Below, in pieces: positions 1-8,737 of a stretch of DNA of 64,000 nt; position 1 is the stretch's first letter; each line of letters begins with the position of its first letter. This stretch comes from Flavobacteriales bacterium (lineage in GTDB: Bacteria > Bacteroidota > Bacteroidia > Flavobacteriales_F > PHOS-HE28): positions 283,793-347,792 of the forward strand of contig JADJCS010000007.1 of NCBI GenBank assembly GCA_016703105.1, in the 5' to 3' direction. The position numbers and the translations under genes were made by a program. The notes beneath the pieces are model-generated. The model had not been told where the DNA came from. It searched no databases and saw only the letters and a program-made list of their open reading frames with translations.

Positions 1-1
1 C

Positions 2-190
2 GCGGAAGCATCGCGCTTGGACCTGGAAATACGAGATGTTCAGGGTCAGCTGGTGCGCCAACTGCCTACTTGGGCCGTGGCAGGCAACACCTACCGCAAC
101 TGGGATATCAGCGACCTCGCGCCGGGCACCTACCTGCTGCACATCAGCGATGATGAAGGCAAGCGCGATATGCCGTTCATTAAACGATAG
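2..190 (+). CDS. T9SS sorting-domain protein, C-terminal fragment
   Basis: The window opens inside a gene; about 62 codons remain before TAG at 188-190. The visible tail has the pattern of a T9SS type A sorting domain: a beta-rich segment (LEIRDVQGQLVRQL), then ISDLAPGTYLLHI, and a basic end (PFIKR). In Bacteroidota this domain sends an exported protein through the type IX system to the cell surface or medium. Nothing can be said about the passenger part, which lies outside the window. The next gene starts 54 bp downstream on the same strand. Confidence 0.8.
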   Translation, partial: AEASRLDLEIRDVQGQLVRQLPTWAVAGNTYRNWDISDLAPGTYLLHISDDEGKRDMPFIKR

Positions 191-244
191 AAACCGAGCA
201 GCTCACACCGGGAATTACCACACCAAGACCAACACCTTCCTAAC

Positions 245-3200
245 ATGCAACTACACAACAGGACCCTTGCGCACGCCTTCGCTCTGGCCGTGCCTCTTTG
301 TACATGGGCACAAACGGAGATAGAGCCCAATAACGGCAGCGGCCAGGCCACGGCGCTCACCTACAATACAGCCATGGCAGGCAGTATCGGTGCTTGTGCT
401 CCCACGGACAATACGGATGATTACTTCAGCTTCACGCCGCCCTCCCAGGGCCAGTTGCGCGTGCAGAGCAGTATGAGCAACAGTGGTCCTACGGACCTCG
501 AGGTGACCTTCCAAGTCCGCCAATCCTCAACCGCCGTCATCGGCACGTTCACGCTCACCGCAGGAGCCAATGGAGTACCGGTGAACGATTCGTTCCTATT
601 CCCATGCCAAGGTGCCGGGCTGTACTACATCAGCATCGAGAACCCCGCCGGTGGAGCGTGCACGAACTACAGCTTCACCTACGACATGGTGGCCCCGGTA
701 TTCACCAACGATGCCGAGCCCAACGACGGCTCTGGAAGTGCGGTGACCGTTGGCGTTGGCGTTTGGCAAGAAGGCCAGATCGATTTCCGCTACGGCAACA
801 ACAGCGATTACTACCGCATCGACCTGCCCACCCATGGTGTGCTCAACATCGAGTGGGAGGCCGAGCACGCAGGTACGACCTCGCCGACCACGGCAGAGCT
901 CGTCCTGCGCCAGACCTCTACCGCTGCGGTGCAAACGTGGGACCTGCCGGTCGGCGCCAACTCAACGCCCGCGACCCAATCGGTGAGCATAGATTGCCGA
1001 AGCAACAGCAACTTTTACTACCTCAGTGTATCCACCGATATCTGTGGCACGAGCTATCGCTTCCGGTACACGGTAACACCTCCGTTGTTTGCCAACGATG
1101 CGGAGCCCAACGATGGTAGTGGGTCTGCGACCGTCTTGGCGCACAGCACGCCGACCGAAGGTCAGATCAACTTCTCCACCTACACCGAGAACAACGATTA
1201 TTACAGGATCGACCTGCCCACGCAGGGTATCCTGAATATCCAATGGGAAGCTGAGAACGCCGGGCCCAATGGCACGGGCACGGTGACCGCAACGCTGCGC
1301 CAGAGTTCCACGGCGTTCATCACCTCGTGGGATCTTCCAGTAGGGGCGAACTCAGTGGCTTCCTCGCAAACGGTGAGCATCGATTGCAGGAGCAACACCG
1401 GATTCTACTACTTAAGTCTTGCATCGGATATCTGTGGCGTTTCCTACCGCTTCAGCTACACGGTGACCCCACCGATCTTCAACAACGACCTCGAGCCGAA
1501 CAATGGAAGCGGTCAGGACACGGCCATTCCGCACAGCACACCCACACAAGGGCAGATCAACTTCTCCACTTACGTGGAGAACGTGGACTACTATCGCCTC
1601 GACCTGCCCACCAGCGGCATCCTGAACATCCATTGGGAAGGAGAACATGCGTCGGCAACACCCGGGACCGCCACGTTGACCCTGCGCCAGACATCCACCG
1701 CGTTCCTCCAAAGCTGGACCGTGCCGGTGGGTGCGAGTTCCATCCCGGTGAGCCAGACCGTGTCCATCAATTGCCGTGGCAACCAGAACTTCTACTACTT
1801 GGAAGTGAATGGAGTGAGCTGCGGCATTTCCTATGAGCTGAGCTACACGGTAACTCCGGCGATCTATGCCATTGAACCTGCCACAGGATTCAGTTCAGGT
1901 GGGGCAGCGCATATCCGCCTTGATTCGGCGAACGTGCAAGGCCAGTTGGACTTCTTCTATGGCCAGTCCACCAACTACTACCGCTTCATACACCCAGGAG
2001 GCCCGCTCGTGCTCTCCATGCTCGCCGAGCATGCAGGCCCTACCGTTGCTGACTATACCGTCCGGTTGCGCTCCTCCTCGACTTCCTTTCTACAAGACGT
2101 TACGGGAAGCGCTGGCGGCAACTCAACGCCACTGAGCACTACGGTGGACTTCGGCGTACGCGGCAATGGGCTCTACTACATCGAGTTGTTCGGCACGCCC
2201 TGCGGCCTGTCCTATGCCATCAATTGCGATGATGCGGATGGCGATGGCGTGTGCAACTACTTCGATCTGTGCGCTGGCACACCTACTGGCGAAGGCGTGA
2301 ACACGGATGGCTGCTCCTGCTCACAGGTGGTCGTTGATGATGGCGATGTGTGCACGCTCGATGAGTGTCTCAACGGCAACGTGACGAACACCTTCCAGGA
2401 TGCCGACAACGACCTGACGTGCGATGCCAACGACGGCTGCCCGAACGATCCGAACAAGATCGCGCCCGGCCAGTGCGGTTGTGGCATTGCCGATACGGAC
2501 AGCGATAACGACGGCATCGCCAACTGTAATGACGATTGCCCCAACCTGGCTGGTGAACAGGGCGACCCCTGCGATGATGGCAACGCAGGAACCGGTCCTG
2601 ATACGATCGGAGCCAATTGCCTGTGTTCCGGCCCACCAGTGGGTACCGATTGCGAAGGCGTACCGGGTGGCCCAGCGGTTCCAGGCACGGCATGCGACGA
2701 TCTGAGCGCATGCACGACCAACGATCTGTACGACGCCAACTGCAACTGCGTGGGAACCCCAGTGGATCCTAACGACAACAATGCCTGCACCACCGATTCC
2801 TGCGATCCGATCCTCGGTGTGATCAACACCCCGATCGACCCGAACGACGGTGATCCTTGCACCCTCGACACCTGCGACCCGATCACCGGGGTGAGCAACG
2901 TGATCCAAGATGCGGATGGCGACGGCACGTGCGACGCGAACGACCTGTGCCCAGGCGGACCTGAGCCAGGAACCGCATGTGATGATGGCAACGCAGGAAC
3001 CGGTCCTGATACGATCGGCCTCAACTGCTTGTGTTCCGGCCCACCAGTGGGTACCGATTGCGAAGGCGTACCGGGTGGCCCAGCGGTTCCAGGCACGGCA
3101 TGCGACGATCTGAGCGCATGCACGACCAACGATCTGTACGACGCCAATTGCAACTGCGTGGGAACCCCAGTGGATCCTAACGACAACAATGCATGCACCA

Positions 3201-4375
3201 CCGATTCGTGCGATCCGATCCTCGGTGTGGTCAACACCCCGATCGATCCGAACGACGGCGACCCATGCACCCTCGACACCTGCGATCCGATCACCGGAGT
3301 GAGCAACGTGTTCCAGGATGCTGATGGCGACGGCACGTGCGATGCCAACGACCTGTGCCCAGGCAGTCCAGAACCAGGGCAAGGTTGCGACGATGGCAAC
3401 CCATTGACCGGTCCTGACCTTGTCGATGCCAACTGCAATTGTGTTGGCGACCCGATCGGTCCTTGCACCGAGTTGTTGACCCTGGACATCACGCTGGACA
3501 ACTTCGGCAGCGAGACCACCTGGGAAGTGTACGATGAGACCGGGACCACTTTGATCGATGCCGGTGGACCTTACGCCGACGGTATCGGTGGCACCACGGT
3601 GCAAGAGACCATCTGCCTGAACCAGCTCTGCTACCGCCTCGTTGTGAACGATGATGGTAACAACGGTATCAGCGGTGGGGGCTATGTGCTGCGCGATCCC
3701 CTGGGTCGTCGCATCATCGATGCCGATGGTCAGTTCTCCAGCACCAGCTCGAACATCCTGCCCTTCTGCTTGCCGCTCAGCGCGAACAAGCTGATCAATA
3801 GCTGGTGCGACAAGACCGATCTGGTCTATGCCTACAGCACGCAGATATACGCCAGCAACAATCCTGCTGCCAGCGGTTACCAGTTCTGGATGGCCGACCC
3901 GCACGGCACCTACAGCCGTCGTGTGTTCAAGACCACGCAGAACCTGCAGCCCACCAATTTGGTGACCCTGCCGCCGCCTGCTGATCTGGACCTGAATGTG
4001 CGCGTGCGTGCCTTGGTGAACGGAGTGTACACTCCCTTCGGCCCGGCCTGCATCATCCGCCTCAACACCCCCGGTGGTGGCAGCGGCCGTAGCACGATCC
4101 TGTTCGATGAGGCCAGCGCCATCAGCCTGAGCCTCTACCCGAACCCGAACCGTGGTGAGCAATTGTTCCTCGCCCTGGGCGGTGTGCAAGCCGACACCAA
4201 AGTGGAACTGGATGTGATGGACCTCTTCGGCAAGCGCGTGTTCGCCGATCGGTTCGCCGCACCATCGGAAGAGTTCACCCACAGCATGGACCTGAACAAC
4301 CTGGCCAGCGGTGTGTACCTGGTGAACGTCCATGTGGGCGATCGCCTCTACACCGAGCGGTTGGTGAAGCAGTAG
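245..4375 (+). CDS. large secreted T9SS protein with PPC-like and Cys/Asp-rich repeats
   Basis: 1376 residues. The first 22-23 residues form a Sec signal peptide ending in TWAQ. Four repeats of about 130 residues follow, each opening with EPN(N/D)GSG (near residues 27, 158, 286 and 416) and containing a 'DYYRIDLPT.G.LNI.WE' strand; a fifth is degenerate (EPATGFSSGG, near 544). They resemble pre-peptidase C-terminal (PPC-like) beta-sandwiches. From about residue 660 there is an Asp/Cys-rich region with thrombospondin type-3-like calcium-binding signatures (DADGDGVCNYFD, DTDSDNDGIANCNDD), then two near-identical 136-residue units, a beta-rich domain, and a T9SS type A sorting domain from about 1295 (LYPNPNRGE ... 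LVKQ). No catalytic motif is visible; a structural or adhesive surface role is inferred. The ATG at 245 directly precedes the signal peptide. A strong hairpin follows the stop. Confidence 0.85.
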   Translation: MQLHNRTLAHAFALAVPLCTWAQTEIEPNNGSGQATALTYNTAMAGSIGACAPTDNTDDYFSFTPPSQGQLRVQSSMSNSGPTDLEVTFQVRQSSTAVIGTFTLTAGANGVPVNDSFLFPCQGAGLYYISIENPAGGACTNYSFTYDMVAPVFTNDAEPNDGSGSAVTVGVGVWQEGQIDFRYGNNSDYYRIDLPTHGVLNIEWEAEHAGTTSPTTAELVLRQTSTAAVQTWDLPVGANSTPATQSVSIDCRSNSNFYYLSVSTDICGTSYRFRYTVTPPLFANDAEPNDGSGSATVLAHSTPTEGQINFSTYTENNDYYRIDLPTQGILNIQWEAENAGPNGTGTVTATLRQSSTAFITSWDLPVGANSVASSQTVSIDCRSNTGFYYLSLASDICGVSYRFSYTVTPPIFNNDLEPNNGSGQDTAIPHSTPTQGQINFSTYVENVDYYRLDLPTSGILNIHWEGEHASATPGTATLTLRQTSTAFLQSWTVPVGASSIPVSQTVSINCRGNQNFYYLEVNGVSCGISYELSYTVTPAIYAIEPATGFSSGGAAHIRLDSANVQGQLDFFYGQSTNYYRFIHPGGPLVLSMLAEHAGPTVADYTVRLRSSSTSFLQDVTGSAGGNSTPLSTTVDFGVRGNGLYYIELFGTPCGLSYAINCDDADGDGVCNYFDLCAGTPTGEGVNTDGCSCSQVVVDDGDVCTLDECLNGNVTNTFQDADNDLTCDANDGCPNDPNKIAPGQCGCGIADTDSDNDGIANCNDDCPNLAGEQGDPCDDGNAGTGPDTIGANCLCSGPPVGTDCEGVPGGPAVPGTACDDLSACTTNDLYDANCNCVGTPVDPNDNNACTTDSCDPILGVINTPIDPNDGDPCTLDTCDPITGVSNVIQDADGDGTCDANDLCPGGPEPGTACDDGNAGTGPDTIGLNCLCSGPPVGTDCEGVPGGPAVPGTACDDLSACTTNDLYDANCNCVGTPVDPNDNNACTTDSCDPILGVVNTPIDPNDGDPCTLDTCDPITGVSNVFQDADGDGTCDANDLCPGSPEPGQGCDDGNPLTGPDLVDANCNCVGDPIGPCTELLTLDITLDNFGSETTWEVYDETGTTLIDAGGPYADGIGGTTVQETICLNQLCYRLVVNDDGNNGISGGGYVLRDPLGRRIIDADGQFSSTSSNILPFCLPLSANKLINSWCDKTDLVYAYSTQIYASNNPAASGYQFWMADPHGTYSRRVFKTTQNLQPTNLVTLPPPADLDLNVRVRALVNGVYTPFGPACIIRLNTPGGGSGRSTILFDEASAISLSLYPNPNRGEQLFLALGGVQADTKVELDVMDLFGKRVFADRFAAPSEEFTHSMDLNNLASGVYLVNVHVGDRLYTERLVKQ
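2570..3385 (+). repeat. two tandem 408-bp units inside a secreted-protein gene
   Basis: The unit starting TGCGATGATGGCAACGCAGG at 2570 recurs at 2978 (TGTGATGATGG...) and its first codons start again at 3386, so the period is 408 bp (136 codons, in frame). The copies differ at only scattered positions. Each unit encodes CDDGNAGTGPDTIG, then DCEGVPGGPAVPGTACDD, then a DPNDNNACTTDSCDP segment and DADGDGTCDANDLCPG. This is a recent in-frame duplication in the Cys/Asp-rich stalk of the protein. Confidence 0.9.
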
Positions 4376-4398
4376 ATCCGACCGAACTACCAGAAAGA

Positions 4399-4430
4399 AA
4401 GGGCCGCGATGCAGGTGCATCGCGGCCCTT
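4399..4430. terminator. bidirectional hairpin terminator between convergent genes
   Basis: Perfect 14-bp inverted repeat (AAGGGCCGCGATGC / GCATCGCGGCCCTT) with an AGGT loop. It lies 24 bp after the stop of the plus-strand gene and 29 bp before the stop of the minus-strand gene, so it can serve both. A-rich sequence precedes it (useful for the minus strand); there is no strong T tract on the plus side. Confidence 0.75.
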
Positions 4431-4458
4431 CGCGTTCAATGCACCAGCTTCGCACACA

Positions 4459-5247
4459 TCATTCCTTAACGAAGCGCACCGTACGCACCTCCGTATCCGA
4501 CCGCAGATACAGCACATGCATACCAGGCGGCAGATCGACCACGGTTACTTCCACTGTGCCGGCGCGCGCTTCGAAGGGCCGTGGAGCGGACATGCGGCCG
4601 GAGCCATCAATGCATCGCACCTCCCTTACCCGTTCCATGCCGCCTACCCAGAGGTGATCCCGCACCGGGTTGGGACCGAGCGCAAGGGTGTGGGTGCTGC
4701 GCTCCACTACGGACGTGGGGAGTTGTGAAAGTGTGAGCCCGTCGAACATGGCGAAGAGCTGGTTCACGCCCATGCCCCCCGCCGTACCCGCATCGCACTC
4801 CACGAAGACCGTATCGCCCGGTGCCAACGCGAACGTGTTGGTGACGCTCAGGAAGGTGTAACCACCATTGTTGGTGAGCGCGGCCGTGTTGAAGTGCAAG
4901 GTGCCGAGCGCGTCCTTCCACCCGAAGCGCAGACCCACATAGGGACTGAAGAAGGGGAAGGTGAACACGCCGCACCAACCGCTCAAGGTCCAGGTCTCTC
5001 CATCCGCGATCCAGGGCACATAGTGGTAGAACCGGCTCCAACCGGTACAGCTGGATGTATTGCTGTGCGGGACCAGAACGCCCACGCTGCCGAAGCCCGG
5101 GGCCGCCGGGCCGGGTAGGACCGAGCAGGTGCTCACCCAACCACTGTCGTTATAGTTGCCCAGCGTATCCTCGAAACTGCCGTTGAAGGATTGGGCGTAG
5201 GCGTAGCTCGAACACACGCCCAAACCAAGGAAGAGAAGAGCGCGCAT
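4459..5247 (-). CDS. secreted T9SS protein with carbohydrate-binding-like domain
   Basis: 262 residues from the ATG at 5245-5247, chosen over an upstream TTG because it directly opens the signal peptide MRALLFLGLGVCSSYAYAQ. The mature part begins SFNGSFEDTLGNYNDSGW, a pattern common at the start of galactose-binding-like beta-sandwiches in Bacteroidota secreted proteins (NGSFE... then WT.SGW.G.F). The last 75 residues are a T9SS sorting domain (ALGPNPVRDHLWVGG ... VRTVRFVKE). The Bacteroidota-type -7 box TACCTTCG lies just upstream on the minus strand (5262-5269). No catalytic residues are recognisable; ligand binding is inferred. Confidence 0.75.
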   Translation of the reverse strand: MRALLFLGLGVCSSYAYAQSFNGSFEDTLGNYNDSGWVSTCSVLPGPAAPGFGSVGVLVPHSNTSSCTGWSRFYHYVPWIADGETWTLSGWCGVFTFPFFSPYVGLRFGWKDALGTLHFNTAALTNNGGYTFLSVTNTFALAPGDTVFVECDAGTAGGMGVNQLFAMFDGLTLSQLPTSVVERSTHTLALGPNPVRDHLWVGGMERVREVRCIDGSGRMSAPRPFEARAGTVEVTVVDLPPGMHVLYLRSDTEVRTVRFVKE

Positions 5248-5261
5248 GCACAAGGTTTTGC

Positions 5262-5269
5262 CGAAGGTA
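5262..5269 (-). promoter_or_regulatory. -7 box of the minus-strand T9SS gene
   Basis: Reads TACCTTCG on the minus strand, 14 bp from the ATG at 5247. It matches the box (T/C)ACCTT(T/C)G that recurs before many genes in this window. Confidence 0.45.
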
Positions 5270-5316
5270 GACCGGATCGAAAGATGCTCCTGCGTGCGAC
5301 AAGCTCACCGCTGTCG

Positions 5317-5412
5317 CTGAATTACAGCCACATGCGCAAGATCTACGAGAAACTCCATGTAGGCAGCAGCACCGAGGCGGTGAGCAAGGCGCTGAAGGAT
5401 CGGTTGGTCTAA
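5317..5412 (+). pseudogene. orphan C-terminal fragment of a LuxR-type response regulator
   Basis: The last 31 codons of an open frame that ends TAA at 5410-5412 read LNYSHMRKIYEKLHVGSS then TEAVSKALKDRLV. This is the recognition helix and final helices of a LuxR/GerE DNA-binding domain ('T...H...IY.KL.V.S..EAV.KA'). The upstream part of the same frame overlaps the minus-strand gene and shows no receiver domain, so this is a decayed 3' remnant, not a functional gene. It lies between divergent T9SS cargo genes. It is unlike the two intact LuxR-type regulators of the window, so it does not look like a recent copy of either. Confidence 0.7.
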
Positions 5413-5446
5413 CCCTGGCGATCCGGCCCGTCCGCAAGGTGGCACT

Positions 5447-5454
5447 TACCTTTC
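5447..5454 (+). promoter_or_regulatory. -7 box of the IgGFc-binding-like gene
   Basis: TACCTTTC, 15 bp before the ATG at 5469; matches the recurrent -7 motif of the window. Confidence 0.45.
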
Positions 5455-5468
5455 CGCAAACGCCCCCC

Positions 5469-8400
5469 ATGCGCACCTTCACTCGATCGCTGTTCCTACA
5501 TCTCTGCTTGGGATCGACCAGCTGGATGCTCGCCCAACCCGGCACCGCTACCGGCACGCGCTTCCACCTGGCTTACATGGCCAACTACGCCGGCAATCCG
5601 GTCCAAGCACTGAACGTTTTCGTTTCCTCGCAGCAGGATGCGGTGGGCACACTGAGCATTCCGGGGTTCGGGTTCACGCAGGGCTTCACCGTGGTGGCGG
5701 GCACCACCACCACCCTCACGCTCCCGCCCGCTTTTATGTGTACCGTGAGCGAGTTCGCGGAGTCGAAGGGAGTGCTGGTGGAAACGGACGTACCGGTGAG
5801 CGTACAGGCCTTGAACTTCGAGCAGTACACGGCCGATGGCACCAACGTATGGCCCGAGGAAATGCTGGGCCGGGACTATTTCGTGATGGCTTACAAGGGT
5901 CTCGATGGCCAGGCGGGGCTCAGCAGTGAGTTCCTGATCGTGAGCACGGTGGACAGCATCGACGTCACCATCACCCCCAGCGTGGTCACCGCGACAGGAA
6001 GGCCCGCCGGGGTGCCGTTCACCGTGACCTTGGGTGCGCACCAAACCTATTTGGTGAGCGCGCTTCTTGAAGCGGATGACCTGACCGGATCGCGGATCGC
6101 CGCGGAGGTCCCGCAGGGCACCTGCGACGGTATCGCGGTGTTCGGCGGATCGCGTTGCCCGAACGTGCCCACCGGTTGCTATGCGTGCGATCATCTCTAC
6201 GAGCAACTGCCGCCGCTCTCGGCTTGGGGCACTTCCTACTTCAGCGTTCCTTTCACCGGCCCGAGCAGCTACACGTTGCGTGCGTTGGCGAGCGAGGACA
6301 ATACGACGCTCACCTACAACGGCGCACCTTATTCCCTCGACATGGGCGAGGTCGTGGAATGGAACTCGGTGACCACCGCCGTGTGCATCGCAGCGGACAA
6401 GCCGGTGAGCGTGGCGCAATACATGGAAGGCACGGTCTGTGCCCAGCAGGGCGACCCTTCGATGCTCATGCTCAGCGCCGAGGACCAGGGTGTCGACCAG
6501 GCGATCTTCAGCACGGTGGTCAGCACGGTGATCACAAGCCACCGCATGGGCCTGGTGACCGATGCGATCAATGCCGGCGCGGTGTTGCTGGATGGCGTGG
6601 CGATCCCAGCCGCCTCCTTCACTCCCTACATCCAACGGCCGGACAAAGCGTACGCCGATGTGTTGTTGACCCAAGGCTCGCACAGCTTGATCGCCCCGGG
6701 TCCCTTCCTCGCGCACAACTACGGCTTCGGGGCGGCGGAGAGCTACGCGCAAGGGATCGGGAGCGCATTGCCTCCGGCACTGGGACAGGATTCGATCATC
6801 TGCCATCCGGGAGGTCCGATCACGCTGGATGCTCCGGCGGGACTTGGCCTACCGTATTGGTACGATGCTGCGGATCCATCGGACACGCTCGCACTGGGCG
6901 TGCAGTACACGTTCACCCCGGGAACGGATGTGGTGATCGCTGTGAGCGATACCGGTGTGGTCGCTTGTGCCGCCGGCCGGCTGTACCGCTTGGAACTGCC
7001 GATCACCGCAACGGCCGTGCTGGGTGTTTCCGCGGATCCTGTGTGCGCGCACCATGCCGTGCAGGTGGGTGCGACCCTTGTGCCGCCGAGTCCACTATCG
7101 CTCTTCTGGGAACAGGGGAACGGTTTGCCCGATGCGTTCGGTGACACCATCACGGTGCAGCCGCTCGAGAACACTTGGTACACGGTACATCTCACATCGC
7201 CTCTTGCCTGCTGGCAGACCAGTGATAGCATCGAGGTACACGTTGCGCCCAACAGCTTGATCGGTGCGAGCGCTGCGGCGAGCGGCGCAGGCACTTGCCA
7301 GGGCGACAGTGTGCAACTAACGGCCACGGCCGAAGAAGCACTGGCCTTCGACACGTTCACGGATGGCTGCGCGCCGTGGTGGAGCAACATCGTGGGCGGC
7401 ACGGTGGGATCGGGCTGCGGCCCGCTGACGGATGAACACCTGGTCTTTGATGCGGGCGGAACGCGCTCGGCCACCACGCAGCCCTTCGACCTCTCCGGCG
7501 GCGGCGCGATCCAGTTCGACCTCTTCATCGGCAACGGCACGAACGGTTGCGATGATGCCGAAGGGGCGGACGATGTTGCGCTCGAGTTCTCTGTGAACAA
7601 CGGCTTGAACTGGGCCATGATGCAGATCCTGGACGAAGCCGCCTTCGCATCGTTCACCCCGGTCTCGGTGCCCATACCGCTGATCGCGCAAACACCAAGC
7701 ACCCTGTTGCGATTGCGCCAGATGGGACAGTGGAGCGCGAACGAAGATGTATGGTCGATAGACAATGTGGTGGTGATCGGAATGATGCCCGGCGTTTCCT
7801 GCGCATGGACCCCCGCGGCTGGGTTGAGCGATCCCTTGGACTGCACCCCGAACGCATCGCCAGCGAACACGACCCTGTACACGGTGACGCTGGTGAACGC
7901 TCTGGGCGATTGCCCGGCTCAAGACTCGGTTCTTGTGCAAGTTGGCCTACCATTCAGCGTAGACCTGGGTGCGGATACCACGTTGTGCGGTCCGGTGGCC
8001 TTCGAACTCACCGTGGATCCCTGGCAGAGCTCCTGGGTAGCGGGTTGGGGCACGACCGGCGGCGCGTTCAGTTCGATCTCCGGGCCGAACGCGGTGATCC
8101 AGTTGTTCGATACCGCCGCAGTGTCCGTGGAAGTGATCGACAGCCTTGGTTGCCTTGCCACCGATACCATCCTGATCGAGGTGGTGCCCGCGCCGTCGCC
8201 GTTCGACATCCTTCAAGTGGGCAACACCCTCTGCGTTCCCACGGGCCCCTTCATATATGCATGGGAGTTGAACTGGAACCCGATCCCCGGCGGCGATGGC
8301 CCCTGCACGGATGTGGTGATCAATGGTCTGTATAGCGTGGTGGTGTCCAATGCCTTGGGGTGCACCGAGGGCGACACGGCCTACTTCTTCGTCACGCAGC

Positions 8401-8648
8401 TCGATCCCACAGCGAGAGAAGCACCACAGAACTGGTACGATGCGGCCAGCGGCACATTGATCCTGGGGAACACCGACCGGATCGATCTCCTCCAAGTGCA
8501 TGATCCCACCGGCCGCCTGCTCTTTGAACGACGGAATATTCCGGCGCGCTCACTACCGATCGACCTGCCCCTCACCTCGGACGGTATACACTTGGTGACC
8601 ATCCGCACGCAGCAGGAGAGCAGCACCTTGCGCATCGCGGTGTTCTGA
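5469..8648 (+). CDS. secreted protein with IgGFc-binding-like N-terminal domain
   Basis: 1059 residues from the ATG at 5469, taken instead of the upstream ATG at 5439 because it opens the signal peptide (MRTFTRSLFLHLCLGSTSW) and follows a -7 box. After the signal peptide comes GTRFHLAYMANYAG..., with SVQALNFEQYTADGTN and LGRDYFVMAY. This is the pattern of the IgGFc-binding N-terminal family found in many Bacteroidota cell-surface proteins (about residues 20-330). Ig/PKD-like segments follow (about 410-1000), including a stretch resembling a carbohydrate-binding or MAM-like module (FDTFTDGCAPWW ... FSVNNGLNWA). The C-terminus (LLQVHDPTGRLLFERR ... LRIAVF) resembles a divergent T9SS sorting domain. 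Surface adhesion is inferred; binding to immunoglobulin is not implied. Confidence 0.75.
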   Translation: MRTFTRSLFLHLCLGSTSWMLAQPGTATGTRFHLAYMANYAGNPVQALNVFVSSQQDAVGTLSIPGFGFTQGFTVVAGTTTTLTLPPAFMCTVSEFAESKGVLVETDVPVSVQALNFEQYTADGTNVWPEEMLGRDYFVMAYKGLDGQAGLSSEFLIVSTVDSIDVTITPSVVTATGRPAGVPFTVTLGAHQTYLVSALLEADDLTGSRIAAEVPQGTCDGIAVFGGSRCPNVPTGCYACDHLYEQLPPLSAWGTSYFSVPFTGPSSYTLRALASEDNTTLTYNGAPYSLDMGEVVEWNSVTTAVCIAADKPVSVAQYMEGTVCAQQGDPSMLMLSAEDQGVDQAIFSTVVSTVITSHRMGLVTDAINAGAVLLDGVAIPAASFTPYIQRPDKAYADVLLTQGSHSLIAPGPFLAHNYGFGAAESYAQGIGSALPPALGQDSIICHPGGPITLDAPAGLGLPYWYDAADPSDTLALGVQYTFTPGTDVVIAVSDTGVVACAAGRLYRLELPITATAVLGVSADPVCAHHAVQVGATLVPPSPLSLFWEQGNGLPDAFGDTITVQPLENTWYTVHLTSPLACWQTSDSIEVHVAPNSLIGASAAASGAGTCQGDSVQLTATAEEALAFDTFTDGCAPWWSNIVGGTVGSGCGPLTDEHLVFDAGGTRSATTQPFDLSGGGAIQFDLFIGNGTNGCDDAEGADDVALEFSVNNGLNWAMMQILDEAAFASFTPVSVPIPLIAQTPSTLLRLRQMGQWSANEDVWSIDNVVVIGMMPGVSCAWTPAAGLSDPLDCTPNASPANTTLYTVTLVNALGDCPAQDSVLVQVGLPFSVDLGADTTLCGPVAFELTVDPWQSSWVAGWGTTGGAFSSISGPNAVIQLFDTAAVSVEVIDSLGCLATDTILIEVVPAPSPFDILQVGNTLCVPTGPFIYAWELNWNPIPGGDGPCTDVVINGLYSVVVSNALGCTEGDTAYFFVTQLDPTAREAPQNWYDAASGTLILGNTDRIDLLQVHDPTGRLLFERRNIPARSLPIDLPLTSDGIHLVTIRTQQESSTLRIAVF

Positions 8649-8709
8649 TCGGGATCGAACCGATCGGCGCCAGGCGTGTACGGGTCGTGGCACGGGGCTT
8701 GGCACCGTG

Positions 8710-8717
8710 TTCCTTTG
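8710..8717 (+). promoter_or_regulatory. -7 box of the DUF4139 gene
   Basis: TTCCTTTG followed by TACC, 21 bp before the ATG at 8738. Confidence 0.45.
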
Positions 8718-8737
8718 TACCACGCAACCCCCTGCTC

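Noticed and set aside
2321..4420. Long minus-strand open frame (699 codons) opposite the first large gene, and similar long antisense frames at 49141-50955 and 36050-36643
   Set aside because: They are shadows of GC-rich Cys/Asp-repeat coding sequence. Translations are low-complexity, without domains, and the opposite strand has a clear secreted protein.
5191..5316. 5' part of the short frame that ends in the LuxR-type remnant
   Set aside because: It overlaps the signal-peptide region of the minus-strand gene and shows no receiver or linker similarity; only the last 31 codons are convincing.
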